Assembly: GCA_007132255.1 (NCBI GenBank)
Contig: SLOZ01000175.1
Coordinates: 1 to 18,904, forward strand
Direction: 5' to 3'
Length of the DNA stretch: 18,904 bases
From: Limnochordia bacterium
GTDB taxonomy: Bacteria > Bacillota > Limnochordia > Darwinibacteriales > B1SED10-159
This document shows positions 13,184 to 18,904 of the stretch, one piece after another; within the stretch, counting starts at the first letter, position 1, and each line of letters starts with the position of its first letter. The position numbers and the translations under genes are program-made. Below the pieces are notes generated by a model that saw only the letters and a list, made by a program, of their open reading frames with translations, ran no database searches and had not been told where the DNA came from.

Positions 13184-14077
13184 TCAGAACAAACGACTCT
13201 CGCGTTGACGAGCCTCCTGCAGCAGGCGTTGTTCTGCTAGCTTGACATAGCCAGCATCAATGTCATAGCCCACGTAATGGCGGTCATTGCCAGCAGCAGC
13301 CAGGCAGGTAGTCCCGGAGCCGCAGAAAGGATCAAGCACCGTATCACCACGGAACGTATATAACTGGATGAGGCGGCGTGGCAGTTCCACCGGGAAAGGA
13401 GCAGGATGGCCAATCTTGCGCGCTGATTCTGTGGGAAAATCCCAGATACTCTTGGTAAAAGTCAGAAATTCATCCCGTTCAATGGTGTTCTCACGGTCAC
13501 GGGCGTCTCGTTTGTAGCCAGCTTTCGAGAATACCAGGATATACTCGTGTACATCACGGAGGGTGGGATTGGAAGCGCTCATCCAGCTGCCCCAAGCACA
13601 GGAGCCGCCCGAACTAGCAGCCTTATTCCAGATGATCTCACCGCGCATTAAATAGCCTAACTCTAACATATCATGGGTAATATACGAGTGCAGGGGAATA
13701 TAGGGTTTGCGCCCGAGGTTAGCCACGTTGATGGCCAGTCGCCCGCCGGGCTGCAGAACCCGAAGTGTTTCGGCAAAGACATCCTTGAGCAATTGCAGAT
13801 ATTCCGGTAGTGACAAATCTTCGTCGTATTGCTTGCCTACATTATATGGGGGTGAAGTCACGGCCAAGGCAATGCAATTATCGGGAAGTTCTTCCATGCG
13901 GCGGCTGTCGCCTTGAATGATCAGGTCACGAGCTTGTGCCGGCACAGACACGATTGGTCCGCTGGAGTCTTCCGCAGTCTTCTCCGAATACATCTGCCTT
14001 CGGTAGAACGTACTGGCATCATGACCTTCCCGTTTTGACACTCCGAAGTCCTTGGTGGTTGTACCCTTACGTGGCAT
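13184..14077 (-). CDS. Site-specific DNA methyltransferase, beta class (N4-cytosine or N6-adenine)
   Basis: A 297-aa enzyme from the ATG at 14077, with AGGAAGGAG 6 nt upstream; an earlier in-frame TTG at 14113 lacks a site. The catalytic motif IV is TSPPY (74-78) and precedes the AdoMet-binding motif I DPFCGSGTT (249-257), the beta-class order. SPPY favours N4-cytosine methylation, though some N6-adenine enzymes share it. Between them lie LRVLQPGGRLAINVAN (motif V-like) and a segment with GSCAWGSW, presumably target recognition. A basic N-terminal extension of about 50 residues precedes the first strand. No endonuclease gene flanks it, so it is an orphan or epigenetic methylase. It lies between housekeeping genes rather than in an island. 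Confidence 0.88.
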   Translation of the reverse strand: MPRKGTTTKDFGVSKREGHDASTFYRRQMYSEKTAEDSSGPIVSVPAQARDLIIQGDSRRMEELPDNCIALAVTSPPYNVGKQYDEDLSLPEYLQLLKDVFAETLRVLQPGGRLAINVANLGRKPYIPLHSYITHDMLELGYLMRGEIIWNKAASSGGSCAWGSWMSASNPTLRDVHEYILVFSKAGYKRDARDRENTIERDEFLTFTKSIWDFPTESARKIGHPAPFPVELPRRLIQLYTFRGDTVLDPFCGSGTTCLAAAGNDRHYVGYDIDAGYVKLAEQRLLQEARQRESRLF

Positions 14078-14105
14078 GAATAACTCCTTCCTAACAGGCT
14101 CGCGT

Positions 14106-14516
14106 TTACTCAATCACAACGGTCCAATCAATATTGGCTGTTTGGGATACCATACCGGCTACAGAACAATATTTCTCCATAGACAGCTCCACAGCGGTTT
14201 CCAGAGCCTTTTGATTGAGATCCGCGCCTCGAAAACGGAAGACTACAGTTACCTGCGAAAACACTTTCGGGTGAGTATCTGTACGTTCTGCTTCAATGTC
14301 AATGTGCATGCCCTGTAGTTCGACACGTTTCTTCTTAAGAATGTGCAGTACGTCAATGCCAGAGCAACCAGCCAAGCCCATCAGGACCATCTCCATGGGT
14401 CCAGCTGCGCTTGCGAGGCCGCCATTAGCTTCACTGGTATCCATGACTACGGCGTGGCCGCTTCCGGACGTGCCCAAAAATCGCATATCGCTTGTCCACT
14501 GTACGGATACGTTCAT
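14106..14516 (-). CDS. OsmC/Ohr family protein
   Basis: A 136-aa redox protein of the OsmC fold. The two conserved cysteines are C51 in GLAGCSGIDVL and C117 in MEKYCSVAGM. These form the peroxidatic/resolving pair that reduces organic hydroperoxides in characterised members. The N-terminal GGLASAAGPMEM block matches the YhfA-like branch, so the substrate may differ from OsmC proper. The ATG overlaps the gltX stop (ATGA), giving translational coupling. 28 nt separate it from the methyltransferase gene. Confidence 0.9.
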   Translation of the reverse strand: MNVSVQWTSDMRFLGTSGSGHAVVMDTSEANGGLASAAGPMEMVLMGLAGCSGIDVLHILKKKRVELQGMHIDIEAERTDTHPKVFSQVTVVFRFRGADLNQKALETAVELSMEKYCSVAGMVSQTANIDWTVVIE

Positions 14517-15994
14517 GATTCTTCCTCCTGTTTGACCGTGATGAATGTCACGGCATTTTGAATTCGCTGCACTGTTACCTCACGGCCTAAAATGGGAAGC
14601 ACTTCATACATACTGGGACTGGAGTTTGTTCCCGTAACAGCCACTCGCACAGGCTGCATAACGTCCCCTAGTTTGCAGTCAAATTGCTCCATCGCTGCGG
14701 CAAATACCGGTTTCAACGTAGGTTCGTCAAACGTGCTCACTGTGTTCAGATGTTTGGCTAAAAACGTTAGAATCTCCTGGGCACTTCCCTTGAGCAGCCC
14801 TTTGCGAGCGGCTTTCTCCTCATACTCGACGACGTCTTGAAAGAAGTACGAGGCACTCACTTCAATTTCGTCCAAACGCTTGAGCCGTGGCTGTAGAGTC
14901 TCCAATACCCGTTCCACCCGGGCCGTCTGCTCTGTAGTTGGTGACTCATCCACCAAACCAGCTCTTTGGAAAAACGGAAGAGCCGCCGCTGTTAGTGTAG
15001 GTAAATCGAGATCTCGTAGATAGACACCATTCAGCCACTCAAGTTTTTTGAGATCGAATACGGCTGGATTTTTGCTGACACGCTCCAAAGCGAACTTTTC
15101 GATAAGCTCGGATGGTGCGAAGACAGTTTGAGAATCATCGTATCCCCACCCCAATAAGGCTAGGTAGTTGACCATGGCTTCCTGTAGGTAGCCTTCATCG
15201 CGAAACTGTGTAACGGAAGTAGCGCCGTGCCTCTTACTGAGCCTCGTCTTGTCGGGGCCTAAGATCATGGGAATATGGGCAAACTGCGGTACTGCAAACC
15301 CTAACGCTTCATAGATTTGGATCTGTTTCGGTGTGTTGGACAGATGGTCTTCACCCCGGATCACATGGCTGATCTGCATCAAAGCATCGTCTACGACCAC
15401 CGCAAAGTTGTACGTGGGCATGCCGTCCGTCTTGAAGATCACGAAGTCATCCAACTGCCGGTTATCGAAGGCGACAAGACCGCGAATTCTGTCGTCGACG
15501 GTGGTTTGCCCATCGTAGTCTGTGGCAAAGCGCAAAACGGAAGTGAGTCCAGCCGCCCGTTTGGCCTCACGCTCATCAGCGGATAGGTGACGGCAGCGCC
15601 CGTCATATTTGGGATCGCGTTTTTCCGCACGAGCTTCCTCTCGCATGGCGTTGAGTTCTTCACTGGTGCAGAAACACTCATAGGCTCGCTCGGATTGCAG
15701 AAGCTGGTCTGCGTATTCCTTGTATAAATGAAGCCGCTGGCTTTGGAAGTAAGGGCCGAAGTCGCCACCTTTGTCGGGGCCCTCATCCCAATCCATGCCC
15801 AAAAACCGCATACCCTCTAAGATCCCTTCCAGCGATGCCTCGGTGGACCGAGCCATATCTGTGTCTTCAATTCGCAGAACAAAGACCCCGTGCTTTTGGC
15901 GAGCTAAGAGCCAGTTGAACAGTGCAGTTCGGGCACCGCCCACGTGCAAAAAACCTGTTGGGCTCGGTGCGAAACGTACTCTAACTGTGTCCAT
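14513..15994 (-). CDS. gltX: Glutamate--tRNA ligase
   Basis: Class I aminoacyl-tRNA synthetase, 493 aa, charging tRNA-Glu (and possibly tRNA-Gln for later amidation, as in most Firmicutes). The HIGH-type signature is PSPTGFLHVGGARTALFNW. The KMSKS-type loop is KTRLSKRHGA (about 249-258). C107, C109, C134 and H136 match the CxC...CxH zinc site of E. coli-type GluRS. The C-terminal anticodon-binding domain is complete and ends GREVTVQRIQNAV. Start: ATG at 15994 with AGGGAGGA 6 nt upstream; the preceding TTG would be too close. No T-box leader precedes it. The gene follows ddh after 12 nt, so it depends on an upstream promoter. Confidence 0.97.
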   Translation of the reverse strand: MDTVRVRFAPSPTGFLHVGGARTALFNWLLARQKHGVFVLRIEDTDMARSTEASLEGILEGMRFLGMDWDEGPDKGGDFGPYFQSQRLHLYKEYADQLLQSERAYECFCTSEELNAMREEARAEKRDPKYDGRCRHLSADEREAKRAAGLTSVLRFATDYDGQTTVDDRIRGLVAFDNRQLDDFVIFKTDGMPTYNFAVVVDDALMQISHVIRGEDHLSNTPKQIQIYEALGFAVPQFAHIPMILGPDKTRLSKRHGATSVTQFRDEGYLQEAMVNYLALLGWGYDDSQTVFAPSELIEKFALERVSKNPAVFDLKKLEWLNGVYLRDLDLPTLTAAALPFFQRAGLVDESPTTEQTARVERVLETLQPRLKRLDEIEVSASYFFQDVVEYEEKAARKGLLKGSAQEILTFLAKHLNTVSTFDEPTLKPVFAAAMEQFDCKLGDVMQPVRVAVTGTNSSPSMYEVLPILGREVTVQRIQNAVTFITVKQEEES

Positions 15995-16006
15995 CAATAT
16001 TCCTCC

Positions 16007-16912
16007 CTACACCATGCGCCGAATGATATCGTCGACATCACCTGGCATGAAATCAATAGGCGCTACCTGCAGCATGGTATACGCGCCGGGCTCTTGTTTA
16101 GCCACGGCCCGTCCTGCAGCACACATAATCTGCGCGGTCAGAGCCGGGTTGTTGATCCGCATGTCCCAGAGAAACCGCTGATTATGCGTGGCACCGGACA
16201 CGCCGCGTCGTTCCATCGTTACACCATGTCCCATGTCAATCAAAGCTTTCACGTCGGGAACCACTTGAACATGGGTCTCATCATTGACAAAGTAGGGATC
16301 CGATTTGATCGTGTTTTCCACAGCCGCTGCATCAGCACCGGGTGCCAGTTCTACATACACCATGCGCCGATGAATACCAGTTCCCACGGGAATCGTCAAA
16401 GAGAGGGCATCAACTACGCCTTCCATAGCTTTAACAGCAACGGAATGGCCCATGCTCATACCTGGTCCAAAATTGGTGTATGTGATCCCGGCCGGTGCCA
16501 TGACCTCCAAGAGGGCTCGAACCACAGAATCGGTTCCCGGGTCCCACCCTGCGGAGATAATGGCCGCGGTGCCGTGAGCTTTGGCGAGCTTGTCAAGATC
16601 CAAACGTAAGTCGGCTAGGTCACCGTGGATATCGTAGCTGTCCACGGTTCGAATGCCCTGCTGGAGCAGATCACTGGCAGTGTCTGGAATGGATCGTGTT
16701 GGCGTACAAAGCAGTGCCACATCCACCTGGGTTAGTTCATTAGCGGATTGGACGACAGGTACGTCCGCCAGCTCTCGGGGTTGCTCAATCTTCGGTCCAG
16801 CTTGGCGTCGAATGACACCGGCCAAATCCATGTCGGGCGCTGCTTGCACAGCCTCCACTGCATAGCGGCCTATATTCCCATATCCTACAACCGCAACCTT
16901 TAATGTGTTCAT
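16007..16912 (-). CDS. ddh: meso-Diaminopimelate D-dehydrogenase
   Basis: NADP-dependent enzyme that converts tetrahydrodipicolinate plus ammonia to meso-diaminopimelate in one step, bypassing the DapD/E/F branch. It supplies lysine and peptidoglycan. The 301-aa product starts with a Rossmann motif VAVVGYGNIGRYAVEAV. It carries the family's substrate-domain signature SAGWDPGTDSVVRALLE, then TNFGPGMSMGHSVAVK and a C-terminal MCAAGRAVAKQEPGAYTMLQ. Start: ATG at 16912, GGAGG 8 nt upstream; an earlier TTG overlaps that site. The 52-nt gap to the upstream phosphorylase gene holds only a weak hairpin, so expression may continue from there. Confidence 0.95.
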   Translation of the reverse strand: MNTLKVAVVGYGNIGRYAVEAVQAAPDMDLAGVIRRQAGPKIEQPRELADVPVVQSANELTQVDVALLCTPTRSIPDTASDLLQQGIRTVDSYDIHGDLADLRLDLDKLAKAHGTAAIISAGWDPGTDSVVRALLEVMAPAGITYTNFGPGMSMGHSVAVKAMEGVVDALSLTIPVGTGIHRRMVYVELAPGADAAAVENTIKSDPYFVNDETHVQVVPDVKALIDMGHGVTMERRGVSGATHNQRFLWDMRINNPALTAQIMCAAGRAVAKQEPGAYTMLQVAPIDFMPGDVDDIIRRMV

Positions 16913-16935
16913 TCTACATACCTCCAAGAGAAAAT

Positions 16936-16953
16936 CCTGACACTGTGGCCAGG
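16936..16953 (-). terminator. Weak hairpin between phosphorylase gene and ddh
   Basis: On the minus strand CCTGGC / GTCAGG-type pairing (6 bp, one G-T, 6-nt loop) is followed by ATTTTCTCTT. The stem is short and the T-run broken, so it is at best a partial terminator or attenuator. Confidence 0.3.
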
Positions 16954-16964
16954 AGAAAATGGTT

Positions 16965-17750
16965 TTAGAGACCCGTCAGTGGTGTCTTCCCGTGACTGCA
17001 TCCACAACCGCAGGTTTCGGGAATACGCTGCAGTGCTTTCATCAGCAGTCCTTTCAGGTTCTCCGTATTCTGTCCCATGATTTCCACAACCTCTTCATGA
17101 CTTAGAGGCTCGGCCGCAATACCGGCCCCCATATTGGTTACCATAGCCACTGTACTATAACATATGCCGGCTTCCCGGGCCAAGGTAGCCTCCGGAACAC
17201 CGGTCATACCAGCTAAGTCGCCGCCAAGAATGTTGGTCATGCGGATTTCCGCTGCTGTTTCAAACCTTGGTCCCTCGAAACACGCGTAGCAGCCACGCTC
17301 ATGAACGTTCAGCCCCAGTTCGCGACCGGATTGGTAAAGACTAGCTCGAACTTCGGGGCAATAGGGATCGGTGACGTCTGTATGCACTACAGGGTTTTCG
17401 CCCCCATCGAAAAACGTATGATCACGGGTTTTTGTGAAATCCAGATATTGATCCACGACCACGAAGTGGCCGGGCTTCATGCTGCGATTGACCGAGCCAA
17501 CCGCGTTCGTGGCCAAAATCCTATTTACACCAAGTTTTTTGAGCGCAAAGATGTTGGCACGATAGTTGATGCGATGCGGTGGAATGCTGTGGTCCTGGCC
17601 ATGGCGAGCCATGAACGCGACCTCAAGACCTTCATAGGTACCTATGGTTACACCCACTGATCCATAAGGCGTTTCTACTGTTTCCGTTCGAATGTTGCTC
17701 AAAAGTTCTGGGTCATAGACTCCTGTTCCTCCGATAATGGCATAGTTCAA
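16965..17750 (-). CDS. Methylthioadenosine/methylthioinosine phosphorylase family protein
   Basis: Trimeric purine nucleoside phosphorylase fold, 261 aa, that splits a purine nucleoside with phosphate. Motifs: IIGGTGVYD (phosphate loop), MARHG..HSIPPHRINYRANI, TNAVGS, FEGPRFET, GMTGVPEATLAREAGICYST. The base-recognition segment reads VTNMGAG with N206. True MTA phosphorylases have Asp there (TDYDCW type), whereas 6-oxopurine enzymes have Asn, so methylthioinosine, inosine or guanosine substrates are favoured. The tail ETCGCGCSHG is Cys-rich. Start: TTG at 17750, GGAGGG 6 nt upstream. An in-frame ATG at 17846 would add 32 residues of non-family sequence. No SAM riboswitch was seen in the 204 bp upstream. 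Confidence 0.85.
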   Translation of the reverse strand: MNYAIIGGTGVYDPELLSNIRTETVETPYGSVGVTIGTYEGLEVAFMARHGQDHSIPPHRINYRANIFALKKLGVNRILATNAVGSVNRSMKPGHFVVVDQYLDFTKTRDHTFFDGGENPVVHTDVTDPYCPEVRASLYQSGRELGLNVHERGCYACFEGPRFETAAEIRMTNILGGDLAGMTGVPEATLAREAGICYSTVAMVTNMGAGIAAEPLSHEEVVEIMGQNTENLKGLLMKALQRIPETCGCGCSHGKTPLTGL

Positions 17751-17869
17751 ACGTATGCCCTCCAATCTTCTAGTGGATATTCTTTTTATGTTCGCTCCGC
17801 ATGGCGCCGGTTCCTGCTGTCCGGCCGAAAACCAACAAGATCCCATTTATTGGTAACTAAAACGCGAAC

Positions 17870-17898
17870 AAAAAGCCACCGAGCGTGGACTCGATGAC
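17870..17898 (-). terminator. Intrinsic terminator after the hydrogenase gene
   Basis: On the minus strand GTCATCGAG pairs with CTCGGTGGC (9 bp, two G-T) around a TCCACG loop, followed by five T (17870-17874). It lies 56 nt past the hydrogenase stop and would separate that unit from the phosphorylase gene. Confidence 0.65.
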
Positions 17899-17954
17899 TC
17901 TTTGACGCCTTTCGTCATATAGGCAATGCCCGCCGGAAACGGGACATAAGGATC

Positions 17955-18904
17955 TTAACCCTTCATGCGCTGGTGTTGAACTTGGCTTTTGATTTCGCTT
18001 ATGACGTCAGGCAGTCTGTGTCCCGTAACTTTGTTCATCACCGTTTCTCCGACAATAACCATCGGTCCTTCCGCACATTTCTGACAGCAGAAGGCCGCTC
18101 GCAGTTTGACTTCCTGGTCCAGTTCACCTTTGGTCACCTGCAGTTTAAGGTTCTTCAGTAGATCAACGGAGCCTTTGAGGTAACAACTGGTTCCTACACA
18201 CACCTGGACATCCACCGACGCCTTCGGCTGATGCGTCAACTCTAGACTGTCGTCTTGAACACGACGGCGAGAACCGTACGTAGTGTGTAATGCATGGTGA
18301 GCCGCTTCACTGCCCGGACCTTGCAGCCACTTATCATAGAAGCTGTTGACCATGGGGTTTTGTTGTGACTTATGCATCTGCAGTAACTGATCTTCCTTAT
18401 AAAGTCCTTTGCCGCGGGTATGGGTGGTTTGGGTCATCTGCTGCGTAATCGGCTGTCCGGCACCACCCACACATCCTCCCGGGCAGGCCATGACTTCAAT
18501 GAGATCAAGTTCTTCGGCTCCGCTTTTGACAGACTTGAGGAGCCGACTGGCGTTGGCCAGTCCATGAACTACGCCAATGCGCACCGTGGTTCCGTCCAAG
18601 TCGACGACGGCTCGCTTCACACCTTCGTAGCCGCGAACGTCTTGAAACACAACATGGTCTAATTCCTGCTTCGTTACCTTCTCATATGCATGACGTAAAA
18701 CCGCTTCCGAAACGCCGCCTGTAACGCCAAAGATCACGCCCGCACCAGTGGTGAACCCAAATGGCATGTCCAAAGACGTCGGTTCCAGGCTGGCAAAATC
18801 GATGCCCGCCTCGCGGATCATACGAGCTAACTCCTGCGTCGTGATGACAACGTCCACATCCGGTTGATCGGCGGTGGTAAACTCTTCCCGGCCCGCCTCG
18901 AACT
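17955..18904 (-). CDS. [FeFe] hydrogenase catalytic subunit, 3' part, with C-terminal 2Fe-2S domain
   Basis: Open at the window edge: the frame continues without stop from 18904, about 316 residues visible. It shows the H-cluster domain end: DVDVVITTQELARMIREAGI, GAGVIFGVTGGVSEAVLR, and motif L3 EVMACPGGCVGGAGQP with two of the four cluster cysteines. Motifs L1 (TSCCP) and L2 lie outside. Then comes the small HydA C-terminal block (KGLYKEDQL...NPMVNSFYDKWL). After a linker, residues of a thioredoxin-like ferredoxin domain follow, VQVCVGTSCYLKGS and FCCQKCAEGPMV (Cx4C and Cx3C), as in NuoE-like 2Fe-2S proteins. Such fusions occur in multi-cluster, possibly electron-bifurcating, clostridial hydrogenases. 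The GTG at 18857 is internal, not the start. Confidence 0.93.
   Translation of the reverse strand, partial: FEAGREEFTTADQPDVDVVITTQELARMIREAGIDFASLEPTSLDMPFGFTTGAGVIFGVTGGVSEAVLRHAYEKVTKQELDHVVFQDVRGYEGVKRAVVDLDGTTVRIGVVHGLANASRLLKSVKSGAEELDLIEVMACPGGCVGGAGQPITQQMTQTTHTRGKGLYKEDQLLQMHKSQQNPMVNSFYDKWLQGPGSEAAHHALHTTYGSRRRVQDDSLELTHQPKASVDVQVCVGTSCYLKGSVDLLKNLKLQVTKGELDQEVKLRAAFCCQKCAEGPMVIVGETVMNKVTGHRLPDVISEIKSQVQHQRMKG

Noticed and set aside
15995..16006. T-box leader for gltX
   Set aside because: The gap after ddh is only 12 nt, too short for any leader.
17751..17954. SAM riboswitch or other aptamer before the phosphorylase gene
   Set aside because: The only clear structure is the terminator of the hydrogenase unit; no S-box core sequence is visible.

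Overview
The window (about 19 kb, roughly balanced GC) looks like chromosome from an anaerobic Firmicute, probably of the class Clostridia. Pointers are a TRAP (MtrB) tryptophan regulator, an IreB/ReoM-family protein next to murA, a PspC/LiaF-type envelope-stress cassette, meso-diaminopimelate dehydrogenase, an OpuC-type osmolyte transporter with a GntR/BusR-like regulator, a PduO-type cobalamin adenosyltransferase and an [FeFe] hydrogenase with a C-terminal 2Fe-2S domain. Strong Shine-Dalgarno sites and frequent TTG starts fit this. The solute-binding protein has an ordinary signal peptide and no lipobox, which leaves a diderm Firmicute possible. I see no phage, IS element, CRISPR array, tRNA or rRNA.

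Layout. (1) 1-5189, minus strand, read right to left: ireB/reoM-like gene, murA (GTGA overlap), intrinsic terminator, dnaE, mtrB, then possibly the first codons of another gene at the left edge. (2) 5190-6001: an 812-bp gene-free stretch with two copies of an 81-bp hairpin-rich repeat and, just before the next operon, a predicted three-way-junction leader. (3) 6002-8757, plus strand: four tightly coupled genes (PspC protein, LiaF-like protein, TM1586-type nitroreductase, PIN-domain protein) ending in a bidirectional terminator whose stem lies partly in the last codons of the PIN gene. (4) 8785-11896, minus: gntR-like regulator, then the ATPase, permease and binding protein of a glycine-betaine/choline-type ABC transporter. 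In front lie a promoter embedded in a GTGACAAC/GTTGTCAC operator and a second, decayed copy of it about 125 bp upstream. (5) 12134-16912, minus: ddh, gltX, osmC-like, DNA methyltransferase, pduO-type adenosyltransferase and GNAT acetyltransferase, closely spaced and closed by a terminator. (6) 16965-17750, minus: methylthioadenosine/methylthioinosine phosphorylase-family gene. (7) 17955-18904, minus: 3' part of an [FeFe] hydrogenase catalytic subunit, cut by the window edge.

How the parts relate. Three envelope or turgor systems sit close together: peptidoglycan precursor synthesis with its probable proteolytic regulator (IreB/ReoM beside MurA), a PspC/LiaF envelope sensor cassette, and compatible-solute uptake under a BusR-like repressor. 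Family knowledge links the last to c-di-AMP, but here the regulator ends before the c-di-AMP-binding RCK_C domain, whereas the ATPase keeps its CBS pair. The points most worth a second look are this shortened BusR-like regulator with its duplicated operator, the reoM-murA pairing, TRAP placed directly behind dnaE, the DnaE with a decayed PHP metal site, and the structured intergenic region at 5190-6001.
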